NCBI GenBank assembly: GCA_903832735.1
Contig: CAILCO010000112.1
Coordinates: 1-33,220 of the forward strand
Direction: 5' to 3'
Origin: an uncultured Sterolibacterium sp.
GTDB lineage: Bacteria > Pseudomonadota > Gammaproteobacteria > Burkholderiales > Rhodocyclaceae
DNA: 33,220 bases
Below, in pieces: positions 14,258 to 24,720 of this stretch (its first letter is position 1; each line of letters opens with the position of its first letter). The position numbers and the translations under genes were made by a program. The notes beneath the pieces are model-generated. The model saw only the letters and a list, made by a program, of their open reading frames with translations. It was not told where the DNA came from and did no database searches.

Positions 14258-14664
14258 TTCGCTGAAGGCTGCACCAGCAGGCCGATCTTCGCCACCTGCT
14301 GCCTTTGCAGCTCGTCCATGACGTTCAACACGGCCTCGTACCTGACGTTCTTGTCGCCGGCAATGAGCACCGCCTGCTGCGGGTTCCGCGCCTGTGCTTC
14401 CCTGAGACGGGCAGCCAGATCGCTCTTGCTGACGGTCTGCTCGCCGCCGCCCTTGGCGCGGTCGTTGAGCGCCAGGGTGGCATCGGCCCTGACGATCACC
14501 TCCAGCGGCGCCACCGGCGGCGTGGCGCTCTTGCCGACGCTGGGCAGCGCGACGCTGCCGCTCTGGATCATCGGCGCCGTGGCCATGAAGATGACCAGCA
14601 GCACCAGCATCACGTCGATATAGGGCACGACGTTGATCTGGTTCATCAGCCTCCGCTGCCTCAT
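14254..14664 (-). CDS. tolR: Tol-Pal system protein TolR (ExbD family)
   Basis: The 136-residue protein has one membrane helix at about 14-32 (VVPYIDVMLVLLVIFMATAP), with the essential Asp (D17) of the proton path. A periplasmic ExbD/TolR domain follows to the C-terminus. It works with TolQ as stator. The start overlaps the tolQ stop and the stop overlaps the tolA start, both ATGA. Confidence 0.96.
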   Translation of the reverse strand: MRQRRLMNQINVVPYIDVMLVLLVIFMATAPMIQSGSVALPSVGKSATPPVAPLEVIVRADATLALNDRAKGGGEQTVSKSDLAARLREAQARNPQQAVLIAGDKNVRYEAVLNVMDELQRQQVAKIGLLVQPSAK

Positions 14665-15338
14665 CTGAGTTGCCTTTGGAGAATGTTGGAGAACTCCTCC
14701 ATGAAACTTTCGAAGCGCACCGAGATGCGATCGACGTCATGGGCGTAGCGGTTGTAGGCGACGACCGCCGGGATCGCGGCGAACAGGCCGATGGCAGTGG
14801 CCACCAGCGCCTCGGCGATGCCCGGGGCGACCTGCGCCAGCGTCGCCGAACTGACGTTGGCCAGGCCGCGGAAGGCGTGCATGATGCCCCACACCGTGCC
14901 CAGCAGGCCGACGTAGGGACTGACCGAACCGACCGAGGCGAGGAAGGCCAGGTGGGCTTCCAGATGGTCGGTCTCGCGCTGGTAGGTGGCGCGCATGGCG
15001 CGGCGGGCGGCATCGACCACGGTGGCTGAATCCATCGTCTTCTGCCCCTTGAGCTTGTTGAATTCACGGTAACCGGCCTCGAAGATGCGCTCCATGGCGC
15101 CGGTGCTGTGGCGGTCATTGACCGCGCTCTGATACAGGCTGTTCAGGTCGCCACCGCTCCAGAAGTCGCGCTCGAAGCGGTCGGTGCGGGCGCGGGCGTC
15201 GCGCAGCGCGAACCACTTGCGGAAGATCCAGTACCAGGACATGAAGGAGACGAATGCCAAGAGCGCCAGGATGAGTTTGACGACAAGGCTGGCATTGACG
15301 ACCAGTTCGAAAATGGAAAGATCCTGGGTGATGTTCAT
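14661..15338 (-). CDS. tolQ: Tol-Pal system proton channel TolQ
   Basis: The 225-residue inner-membrane protein has three membrane helices (about 14-35, 130-155, 165-190) and the MotA/TolQ/ExbB domain with FLASVGSVSPYVGLLGTVWG and the TAIGLFAAIPAVVAYN helix. It forms the proton channel with TolR that energises TolA. ATG 15338 overlaps the ybgC stop; a longer frame upstream is inside ybgC and is not used. Confidence 0.96.
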   Translation of the reverse strand: MNITQDLSIFELVVNASLVVKLILALLAFVSFMSWYWIFRKWFALRDARARTDRFERDFWSGGDLNSLYQSAVNDRHSTGAMERIFEAGYREFNKLKGQKTMDSATVVDAARRAMRATYQRETDHLEAHLAFLASVGSVSPYVGLLGTVWGIMHAFRGLANVSSATLAQVAPGIAEALVATAIGLFAAIPAVVAYNRYAHDVDRISVRFESFMEEFSNILQRQLR

Positions 15339-15772
15339 GCGCTTTTTCCAGTCAGGGCCTTGAAGGTTTGATAAATGTCTTGCGGCATCGCCGCCGGTCT
15401 CATGCCCGCCGTCGCGATGCAGGCGATGCGCATCGATGAGGTCAGCAGCAGTTCTCCGTCCGCTTGGCGCAGGACGCGCTGGGCGAAAACGATTTGCGCC
15501 CGACCAAGGGACTCGATTTCCGAGACAACGTTCAATGCATCGTCGAGGCGCGCCGGCTTCAGGTACTCGACGGCAATCGAGCGCGCAGCGAAGGCAATGC
15601 CCAGTTCCGCCAGGCCTCGCTGCTCGAAGCCCAAGGCGCGCAGCCATTCGCTGCGGGCGCGTTCGAAATACTTCAGGTAGTTGGCGTAATAGACGATGCC
15701 GGCGGCGTCGGTGTCCTCGTAATAAACGCGTACGGGCAGAACGAAGCTGGCGCGTGGCGTGGTACTTGGCAT
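15335..15772 (-). CDS. ybgC: Tol-Pal-associated acyl-CoA thioesterase YbgC
   Basis: The 145-residue hot-dog fold thioesterase carries the 4-hydroxybenzoyl-CoA thioesterase signature YYEDTDAAGIVYYANYLKYF at about 18-37, with the catalytic Asp (EDTD). It is the usual first gene of the tol-pal cluster and acts on acyl-CoA/ACP in the cytoplasm. It starts 4 bp after ruvB and overlaps tolQ by four bases. Confidence 0.95.
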   Translation of the reverse strand: MPSTTPRASFVLPVRVYYEDTDAAGIVYYANYLKYFERARSEWLRALGFEQRGLAELGIAFAARSIAVEYLKPARLDDALNVVSEIESLGRAQIVFAQRVLRQADGELLLTSSMRIACIATAGMRPAAMPQDIYQTFKALTGKSA

Positions 15773-15776
15773 CGGA

Positions 15777-16838
15777 CTACGGCTCCTTCCAGAGCGGCAG
15801 ATTAGGGTCGTTGGGTGCGTTGGGTAAACTCAGGCCGAAATGACGCCAGATCGCCGGCGTGGCAATGCGCCCGCGCGGCGTCCGCTGCAAATAGCCTTGC
15901 TGAATCAGGAAAGGTTCGAGCACGTCCTCGATGGTGTCGCGCGCCTCGCCGATCGCGGCGGCCAGGTTGTCCACGCCGACCGGACCGCCGCCGAACTTCT
16001 CCAGCATGGCTAACAACAGCTTCCGGTCCATGATGTCGAGGCCGAGATGATCGACGTCGAGCATGGTCAACGCGGCGTCGGCCACCTCACGCGTGATCCG
16101 GCCCTCGGCCTTGACCTCGGCGAAGTCGCGCACCCGCCGCAGTAGGCGATTGGCGATGCGCGGCGTGCCGCGCGAGCGTTTGGCGATCTCGCTGGCGCCC
16201 TCAAGGGCGACATGCACTTTGAGCAGATCCGCCGAGCGGGTGACGATCAGGCCGAGTTCTTCCGGCGTATAGAACTCCAGCCGGGCGACGATGCCGAAGC
16301 GGTCACGCAGCGGATTGGTCAGCATGCCCGCACGCGTCGTCGCGCCGACCAGGGTGAACGGTGGCAAGTCGAGCTTGACCGAGCGCGCCGACGGCCCTTC
16401 GCCGATCATGATGTCGATCTGGAAATCCTCGAGTGCCGGATAGAGGATTTCCTCGACCACAGGACTCAGGCGATGGATCTCGTCGATGAACAGCACGTCG
16501 TTCGGTTCGAGGTTGGTCAGGATCGCCGCCAGATCGCCGGCGCGCTCCAGCACGGGACCCGAGGTCTGGCGCAGATTCACGCCCATCTCGTGAGCGATGA
16601 TATGCGCCAGCGTGGTCTTGCCCAGGCCCGGCGGACCGAACAACAGCACATGGTCTAGCGATTCGCCGCGCTGCCTGGCCGCCTGGATGAAAATTTCGAA
16701 TTGACTGCGGATCTTCTGCTGGCCGACATAGTCGGCGAGCCGCTTCGGCCGCAGGGCGCGCTCGATGACGTCTTCCTGCGGCGAGGCCGAGGTGGCGACG
16801 ATCAGGCGGCTTTCGAGCAGGTCGGTTTCGATGGCCAT
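15777..16838 (-). CDS. ruvB: Holliday junction branch migration ATPase RuvB
   Basis: The 353-residue AAA+ motor has Walker [12 protein letters not shown] (about 68-78), Walker [10 protein letters not shown], sensor/Arg motif [10 protein letters not shown] and a C-terminal winged helix ([10 protein letters not shown]). It drives branch migration of Holliday junctions with RuvA. It follows ruvA after a 98-bp gap holding a hairpin, and leads straight into ybgC. Confidence 0.98.
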   Translation of the reverse strand: MAIETDLLESRLIVATSASPQEDVIERALRPKRLADYVGQQKIRSQFEIFIQAARQRGESLDHVLLFGPPGLGKTTLAHIIAHEMGVNLRQTSGPVLERAGDLAAILTNLEPNDVLFIDEIHRLSPVVEEILYPALEDFQIDIMIGEGPSARSVKLDLPPFTLVGATTRAGMLTNPLRDRFGIVARLEFYTPEELGLIVTRSADLLKVHVALEGASEIAKRSRGTPRIANRLLRRVRDFAEVKAEGRITREVADAALTMLDVDHLGLDIMDRKLLLAMLEKFGGGPVGVDNLAAAIGEARDTIEDVLEPFLIQQGYLQRTPRGRIATPAIWRHFGLSLPNAPNDPNLPLWKEP

Positions 16839-16880
16839 GACCGGCAGTTTAACCGATCCTGGGAAGCGACCTGATTTGCT

Positions 16881-16917
16881 AGCGCCCGTCGTTGTCTTTC
16901 AGACAACCCAGGGCGCT
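16881..16917. other. Two-tier perfect hairpin in the ruvA-ruvB gap
   Basis: AGCGCCC (16881-16887) pairs with GGGCGCT (16911-16917), and inside it GTTGTCT (16891-16897) pairs with AGACAAC (16901-16907) around TTC, with a symmetric 3x3 internal loop. There is no U-run on either side. It may set the ruvA/ruvB mRNA ratio or be a weak terminator; ruvB would need its own promoter if it terminates. Confidence 0.75.
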
Positions 16918-16941
16918 TGTGCCAGCGAAGCAGGTGCTAGG
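16916..16941 (-). repeat. 26-bp dispersed repeat over the ruvA stop codon
   Basis: Read on the minus strand, CCTAGCACCTGCTTCGC followed by TGGCACAAG matches 27143-27168 at 24 of 26 bases, with the TAG stop at the same place in both. It can partly fold (CCTGC-ttc-GCTGG). Confidence 0.8.
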
Positions 16942-17518
16942 CCTTGGACAGGAGCTTCAAGGCCTGGCGTATGCCTTCGGGCACGGCCACGGCCTCGGGC
17001 AACTGGCGCATCGCCGCGACCGCCTCGCGTTCGCTGTAGCCCAGGGCCAGCAGCGCATTCATGATGTCGCTGCCGGCATCGGGCAAGGCGACGGCTGCAC
17101 CGCTTGAAGCCGACGCCTTGGGCAACCGGTCGCGCAATTCCAGAAGCAGGCGCTCGGCGGTCTTCTTGCCTATGCCCGGGACTTTCATCAGCCGGCCCGC
17201 CTCCTGCATCACCACCGCCTGCGCCAGTTCCGCCACGGACAGGCCGGAGAGCACGGCCAGCGCGATGCGCGCGCCGACGCCGCTGATTTTCAGTAACTGA
17301 CGGAAGGCGGCGCGCTCGTCCTGGGAGAGAAAACCGTAGAGGAAGTGGCCGTCCTCGCGGACGATCAGGTGCGTATGCAGGCTGGCCTTTTCTCCGGCGG
17401 CGGGCAGGTGGTAGTAGGTGCTCATCGGCACGTCGATGTCGTAGCCGACGCCATGCACGTCGAGCGTGATCTGCGGCGGATTCTTCTCGATGAGGATGCC
17501 GCTCAGGCGACCGATCAT
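16937..17518 (-). CDS. ruvA: Holliday junction DNA-binding protein RuvA
   Basis: The 193-residue protein shows the N-terminal OB domain ([20 protein letters not shown]), the helix-hairpin-helix pair ([19 protein letters not shown] and [22 protein letters not shown]) and the C-terminal RuvB-binding domain (about 145-193, [16 protein letters not shown]). It binds four-way junctions and loads RuvB. It is 19 bp after ruvC. Confidence 0.98.
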   Translation of the reverse strand: MIGRLSGILIEKNPPQITLDVHGVGYDIDVPMSTYYHLPAAGEKASLHTHLIVREDGHFLYGFLSQDERAAFRQLLKISGVGARIALAVLSGLSVAELAQAVVMQEAGRLMKVPGIGKKTAERLLLELRDRLPKASASSGAAVALPDAGSDIMNALLALGYSEREAVAAMRQLPEAVAVPEGIRQALKLLSKA

Positions 17519-17537
17519 ATTTTTTCCTTAGATTAGC

Positions 17538-18074
17538 TTAAACCAGCCGGCCGTTCCTGACCCGAAAACCGGCGGTCTTCAATGCGCCCAGACCCTGTCC
17601 GCCATGCGCATGACAGATGGCGCAGGCCAGCGCGTCGGCGGCATCGGCAGAGGGGTCGCCGGCAAGCTGCAACAGCCTCACCACCATCGCCTGCACCTGC
17701 TCCTTGGCCGCCTTGCCCTGGCCGACCACCGCCTGCTTGACCTGCAGTGCAGTGTATTCCGCAACCGGCAGCCCGGCGATCACCAGCGCGCTGATCGCGG
17801 CACCGCGCGCCTGGCCCAGGAGCAGGGTCGATTGCGGATTGACATTGACGAACACCTTCTCGACGGCGGCCTGCTGCGGACGGTGAGCCGCGATCACCTC
17901 GGCTATGCCCTCGACGATGATCTTCAGCCGCCCCGGCAGTTCGCCGCCCTCGCCGGTCTTGATGCAGCCGCTGGTGACATAGACCAGCTTGTTGCCAACT
18001 CTGTCGATCACGCCAAACCCGGTCACCCTCAGTCCCGGGTCGATGCCGAGGATACGCACGCCGGGCTCCGCCAT
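17538..18074 (-). CDS. ruvC: Crossover junction endodeoxyribonuclease RuvC
   Basis: The 178-residue resolvase has the acidic metal site: D13 in [12 protein letters not shown], the Glu in AAVEKVFVN, and the Asp pair in [18 protein letters not shown]. It cuts Holliday junctions as a dimer. I use ATG 18074 ([12 protein letters not shown]), 8 bp after the yebC stop; a longer open frame reaches into yebC and is a shadow. Confidence 0.97.
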   Translation of the reverse strand: MAEPGVRILGIDPGLRVTGFGVIDRVGNKLVYVTSGCIKTGEGGELPGRLKIIVEGIAEVIAAHRPQQAAVEKVFVNVNPQSTLLLGQARGAAISALVIAGLPVAEYTALQVKQAVVGQGKAAKEQVQAMVVRLLQLAGDPSADAADALACAICHAHGGQGLGALKTAGFRVRNGRLV

Positions 18075-18082
18075 GGAGCCGC

Positions 18083-18808
18083 TTATTCCTCGATCACGGC
18101 GTTGGTATAGACTTCCTGCACGTCGTCCAGGGATTCGAGCGCGTCGAGCAGCTTCTGCATTTTTGCCGCATCGTCGCCGGTGAACACCGTCTCGGTCTGC
18201 GGCTTCATCGTCACCTCCGCGAAGCCGGGCTTGAAGCCGGCCTTCTCCAGCGCCTCCTTGACCGCGAGGAAATCTCCCTGGCCGGAAAGCACTTCGATCG
18301 AACCGTCCTCGTTCGTAACCACATCCTCCGCGCCTGCTTCCAGCGCGGCCTCCAGTAATTTGTCCTCGTCGGCGCCGGGGGCGAACAGGAACTGGCCGCA
18401 GTGCTTGAAGAGGAAGGCCACCGAACCGTCGGTGCCGAGATTGCCGCCGTATTTGTTGAAGGCGTGGCGGACATCGGCGACGGTGCGCGTCTTGTTGTCG
18501 GTGAGGCAATCGACGATCACCGCGGCGCCGTTGATGCCATAGCCTTCATAGCGGATCTCCTCGTAGTTCACCCCTTCCAGTTCGCCGGTGCCGCGCTTGG
18601 TGGCGTTCTTGATGTTGTCGGACGGCATGTTCTCGGCCTTGGCTTTTTCCACGGCCAGGCGCAGACGCGGATTGAAGTTCATGTCGCCCCCGCCCATCTT
18701 GGCAGCGACGGTGATCTCCTTGATCAGTTTGGTGAAGGCCTTGCCGCGCTTGGCGTCCTGCCGCCCCTTGCGGTGCTGGATATTGGCCCATTTGGAATGA
18801 CCTGCCAT
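18083..18808 (-). CDS. yebC: YebC/PmpR family protein (translation/transcription factor)
   Basis: The 241-residue protein begins [20 protein letters not shown], the family hallmark, with [19 protein letters not shown] at about 90-110 and the acidic C-terminal domain. YebC-type proteins were first described as transcription regulators and, more recently, as ribosome factors at difficult (Pro-rich) sequences. It leads the ruvCAB cluster, as in many proteobacteria. The 46-bp gap to metF upstream has no visible terminator. Confidence 0.96.
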   Translation of the reverse strand: MAGHSKWANIQHRKGRQDAKRGKAFTKLIKEITVAAKMGGGDMNFNPRLRLAVEKAKAENMPSDNIKNATKRGTGELEGVNYEEIRYEGYGINGAAVIVDCLTDNKTRTVADVRHAFNKYGGNLGTDGSVAFLFKHCGQFLFAPGADEDKLLEAALEAGAEDVVTNEDGSIEVLSGQGDFLAVKEALEKAGFKPGFAEVTMKPQTETVFTGDDAAKMQKLLDALESLDDVQEVYTNAVIEE

Positions 18809-18854
18809 GACGAGTCCTTGCTTTTTGAGTGGTGCCGGGTATTTTAACGCGCCG

Positions 18855-19691
18855 CTAGAACGTCAGACGCTTCCAGATTTCGCTGGTCAATGTCGCCTGG
18901 TTCAGCGTGTAGAAATGCAGGCCGGGTGCGCCGCCGGCCAACAGGCGCTGGCACAGTTCGGCGATGACGTCCAGGCCGAAGGCGCGAATCGAAGGCGAGT
19001 CGTCGCCGTAGGCTTCCAGCCGCTTCCTCATCCAGCGCGGAATTTCGGCGCCGCAGGTATCGGAAAAGCGCGCCAGCTTGGTGTAGCTGGCGATCGGCAT
19101 GATCCCCGGCACGATAGGCACGGTCACGCCCAGCGCGCGCGCCTCGGCGACGAAATGAAAGTAGGCGTCGGCATTGAAGAAATACTGGGTGATCGCCGAA
19201 TCGGCGCCTGCGTCTATCTTGCGCTTGAAGTTGGCGAGATCAATCCCGGACGATCTCGCCTGCGGATGCACTTCGGGATAGGCGGCAACCTCGATATGGA
19301 ACCAGTCGCCGGTTTCCCTGCGAATGAACGCGACCAATTCGTCGGCATGGCTAAACTCGCCCGCCTCGGCCATGCCCGAGGGCAGGTCGCCGCGCAGCGC
19401 GACGATGCGGCGGATGCCGGCGCCGCGGTATTGCTCAAGCATCGCGCGGATGTTCTCGCGCGTCGAACCGATGCAGGAGAGATGCGGCGCCGCGGCATGT
19501 CCCTCGCCCTGGATTTCCAGTACCGTCTCCAGCGTGCGGTCGCGGGTCGAACCGCCGGCGCCGAAGGTGCAGGAAAGAAAATCGGGCGACAGCTTCGCCA
19601 GCTGCGCCCGGGTGACGCGCAGCTTGGCTACGCCTTCCGCCGTCTGCGGCGGGAAGAACTCCATCGACAGGCTGAGATCCTCGCGCCTCAT
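18855..19691 (-). CDS. metF: 5,10-methylenetetrahydrofolate reductase MetF
   Basis: The 278-residue flavoenzyme reduces methylene-THF to 5-methyl-THF, the methyl donor for methionine synthesis. Seen are SMEFFPPQT (catalytic Glu), [14 protein letters not shown], the GDLPSGM flavin loop, the [11 protein letters not shown] strand and IVPGIMPI. It starts one base after the ahcY stop, so it is likely in the same transcript and under the same riboswitch. Confidence 0.97.
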   Translation of the reverse strand: MRREDLSLSMEFFPPQTAEGVAKLRVTRAQLAKLSPDFLSCTFGAGGSTRDRTLETVLEIQGEGHAAAPHLSCIGSTRENIRAMLEQYRGAGIRRIVALRGDLPSGMAEAGEFSHADELVAFIRRETGDWFHIEVAAYPEVHPQARSSGIDLANFKRKIDAGADSAITQYFFNADAYFHFVAEARALGVTVPIVPGIMPIASYTKLARFSDTCGAEIPRWMRKRLEAYGDDSPSIRAFGLDVIAELCQRLLAGGAPGLHFYTLNQATLTSEIWKRLTF

Positions 19692-19692
19692 A

Positions 19693-21105
<1,413 letters not shown>

Positions 21106-21132
21106 GGGTGAATCTCCATTCAAGTTTCTGAA

Positions 21133-21210
21133 TGGGCGCCGTTGCTACGGGAATACCGCCGCTCCAAGCCTGACGATCTCGCGATCGCTGCAGCGCCCCT
21201 CGGAGCGGGG
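21133..21210 (-). promoter_or_regulatory. SAH riboswitch upstream of ahcY
   Basis: On the minus strand CGCTCCGAG (21207-21199) pairs with CTTGGAGCG (21168-21160) to form P1. Inside, CGATC-GCGA-GATCG makes P2, with the conserved CAGG before P1's return strand. GGGCGC (21198-21193) can pair with GCGCCC (21139-21134) in AACGGCGCCC, the pseudoknot. This is the SAH riboswitch architecture and conserved sequence (GGGCGCTGC, CAGGCT, AACGGCGC). It lies between the metK stop and the ahcY ribosome site and should raise ahcY-metF expression when SAH accumulates. Confidence 0.95.
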
Positions 21211-21233
21211 GAAACGAAATTGTTATGCTCGAA

Positions 21234-22400
<1,167 letters not shown>

Positions 22401-22505
22401 GCTTGCTGCTCCTGAAATAGGTCCCCAATTTAGCCGGCGCAACCGGCTCCGGGGAGGAGAGCAGGCGACGCTTTAGCAGAATTTTTTCGCGCGAAGTAAC
22501 GAAGG

Positions 22506-22567
22506 AAAAACCGTCGATACGCGAAATCCGCCCTGCAAGTTGTCCTGATTAACTCGGCGGATGACGG
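22506..22567 (-). terminator. Possible terminator after the DUF342 gene
   Basis: On the minus strand CCGTC-ATCCGCC pairs with GGCGGAT and GACGG, with an asymmetric 10-nt bulge, and then five U residues (22510-22506). It starts 7 bases after the DUF342 stop. The long loop and bulge make it a weak candidate. The rest of 22401-22505 holds the metK leader, including the 10-bp palindrome TTCGCGCGAA at 22486-22495. Confidence 0.4.
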
Positions 22568-22573
22568 ATGATA

Positions 22574-24589
22574 CTAGCCGTCGGCCGGGCGGTCAAACAC
22601 CGCATCCGACATATCCGGCTTCTGCCCGGCCCAGGAAAACGCGCCGCTGCTGCCGGCGAACAGATGGTCCTGGACATTGCCGTGCGAACGCAACAGCTTG
22701 TGGATTTGCTTGACCGGAAGGGCCTCCAGGGGGAAGCCCTCGGGGGCCACTTTCATCTTGCGCACGACGGTGTCGCCGGTGACTGCATTCAGGGCGCACG
22801 AGGGTCTCGCCGCAGCCTGTGCCCTGGCCTCCTCGATTGTCGCCACACGCTCGCCAAGGAGCCGTTGCCGCTCGGCGAGCGCGCCGATCTCCCCGCGCAA
22901 TTGATCGAGTTGCCGTTTCACCGCCGCGAAGCGGGCCTGCATGACCTTCCAGGCAGCCTCCTGCTCGGCGTTCAAGGCGGCTGCTTTCGCCTCGACCTTC
23001 TGCGACAGCATGAGGAAGCGTTTCACCTCCGGCTTTTCCGAGATCTGCGCCACCGCCTGCTCCATCTTCTCACTGGTCTTGGCGGTTTCCGCCGACCTGC
23101 TGCCCAGCGCCTCGATCTCCCGGTTCCAGCCCGTTTCGTCCGGCAGCAGCACGGTCACCACCGTCTCGATGTCCCTGCGACTGCCGGCGTCGACGATGGT
23201 CACTTGCCTGCCTGCGACGGCGCAGCCCTCGCAACTCTCCACGGTCACATCCTCGGCCAGGATTTCACAATTGACCGCCCGCCCCAGGCGCACCTTGCTG
23301 CCGATGACCAGGCAGCTTTCGGCGGAGGCGATCACGATCTCGCCGCCCCTGGCCTCGATCATGGCGCGCGAAGCAGTGCCCGTGATGACGATGCCGCCGC
23401 CCGGGTTATGCACGCTGCCGCCGGCGAGACCCTGTTTGAAGTTGATGATGCCACCGTCGGAGACCACTTCCCCGAATACGTCGGCGAGGAAAGTCATGTT
23501 GTGGCCCTTCACCTGGCGCCGCTCCTGGACCTCGCCGTGTTCCTCGAAGTCAGCGCCGGAGAGGGAAAGATCGCCGGTGGTGCGCAGGCTGACGCCATGA
23601 CGGCTGACGATTTTCTCATCAATGGAAATCTGGTTCGATTTGCCGTCGATGCTGATGAATCCGGTGATCGCGGCAACGATGAACTCGCCCTCGGCGGTCC
23701 GTTCAACCCTGGTGCCGGGCCCGGCCAGGGTCTCGATGTCGAAATCCTTGGGCAGCCCGGGTTCGATGGCCATCCCGCTCACCTTCCAGCCCAGTGCGCC
23801 CAGACTGCGCGGCGTTTTTTTCAGCAGGCGCGTGTCGGCCATAACCTGGGGGAAGTGATTCTTGAACTGGCGCAAATCGATGCGGCCGTTCGCCAGCTCT
23901 TTGGGTGCATCGTTCCTGTGCAGCAAATCGGTCTGCTCGGCAATGCCGGCATCGATGCCGGCAACCGCCAACTGCCAGCGGCAAATTTCCAGCCGCCGGC
24001 TCTGATCGCCGGCAATAGCCTCGGCAACCGCCTTGATGTCGATGCCGAAGCGGACGCCCTTGGCCCACATCGCGGCAACGAACTCGTCAGGATCGAGCCG
24101 CGTGCTTACCAGCACGCTCTTTGCCTCGTAGCTCAGGATGGGCAAAGTGCCGTCCTCTTCCGGAGGACCGAAGACCGGCTCCTGGGTAGTGGTCTCGAGC
24201 GCCACCGGTTCGAACAGGTATTCGGCCATGCTGCCGTCCGGCGAGATCTTGACCTGGTGGTAGATAGGCCGGCGTTCGGGCGCGAAAGCCACGATGTCCT
24301 GCGCGAAACGCAACTCGTGGCCGCTGTCGCCGCTGCCAGCGCAGGCCATCAATTCGGCCGCCTCGGGTTCGTAGTACAGCTTTAGGAACAGGGGATAGTC
24401 GAGATCGGAGAACAGGGCATCGGCGGCGAACACACGCTCGACGAACTGAGTAAAATCCGTCCGCGCTTCAGGCATGGAAACATCGGCATACAGGCCGTCC
24501 GTGCGGCGGATGATGAAGCGCGGCAGTAACACCAGGAGATCCAGACCGCTGGGGAGGGCGGATCCTTCGGCTTGAGAATCGCTATTCAT
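22574..24589 (-). CDS. FapA family protein (DUF342)
   Basis: The 671-residue protein has an N-terminal region (to about 280) and then a right-handed beta-helix DUF342 domain at about 300-500, with short Gly/Val-rich turns (TGDLSLSGADF, EVVSDGGIINF, GGGIVITGTASRAMIEARGG). A long coiled coil spans about 500-610, and a short C-terminal tail follows. FapA-type proteins are linked to flagellar or surface polysaccharide assembly (FlhF/FlhG or cyclic-di-GMP contexts), but no flagellar gene is near, so the role here is open. There is no signal peptide, so it should be cytoplasmic. It is divergent from the methyltransferase gene, with 131 bp between. Confidence 0.85.
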   Translation of the reverse strand: MNSDSQAEGSALPSGLDLLVLLPRFIIRRTDGLYADVSMPEARTDFTQFVERVFAADALFSDLDYPLFLKLYYEPEAAELMACAGSGDSGHELRFAQDIVAFAPERRPIYHQVKISPDGSMAEYLFEPVALETTTQEPVFGPPEEDGTLPILSYEAKSVLVSTRLDPDEFVAAMWAKGVRFGIDIKAVAEAIAGDQSRRLEICRWQLAVAGIDAGIAEQTDLLHRNDAPKELANGRIDLRQFKNHFPQVMADTRLLKKTPRSLGALGWKVSGMAIEPGLPKDFDIETLAGPGTRVERTAEGEFIVAAITGFISIDGKSNQISIDEKIVSRHGVSLRTTGDLSLSGADFEEHGEVQERRQVKGHNMTFLADVFGEVVSDGGIINFKQGLAGGSVHNPGGGIVITGTASRAMIEARGGEIVIASAESCLVIGSKVRLGRAVNCEILAEDVTVESCEGCAVAGRQVTIVDAGSRRDIETVVTVLLPDETGWNREIEALGSRSAETAKTSEKMEQAVAQISEKPEVKRFLMLSQKVEAKAAALNAEQEAAWKVMQARFAAVKRQLDQLRGEIGALAERQRLLGERVATIEEARAQAAARPSCALNAVTGDTVVRKMKVAPEGFPLEALPVKQIHKLLRSHGNVQDHLFAGSSGAFSWAGQKPDMSDAVFDRPADG

Positions 24590-24720
24590 GTCCGTCGCGG
24601 AAACCCATCAAGTGTCGATAGTAACGTCCTGTAGCAATTTAGGCTATCTCCCACCCAACCCCGGCGCACGCCTTCGCGGGTAACATTCGCGCTGCACCCC
24701 GACAACGGAATATTGGAGCC

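Noticed and set aside
14258-15118. Upstream extension of the tolA frame
   Set aside because: Runs through tolR/tolQ in the wrong frame; TolA family start and ATGA overlap place the start at 14257.
22568-24385. Plus-strand open frame (605 codons) over the DUF342 gene
   Set aside because: Antisense shadow with no recognisable domain; the minus-strand DUF342 repeats are clear.
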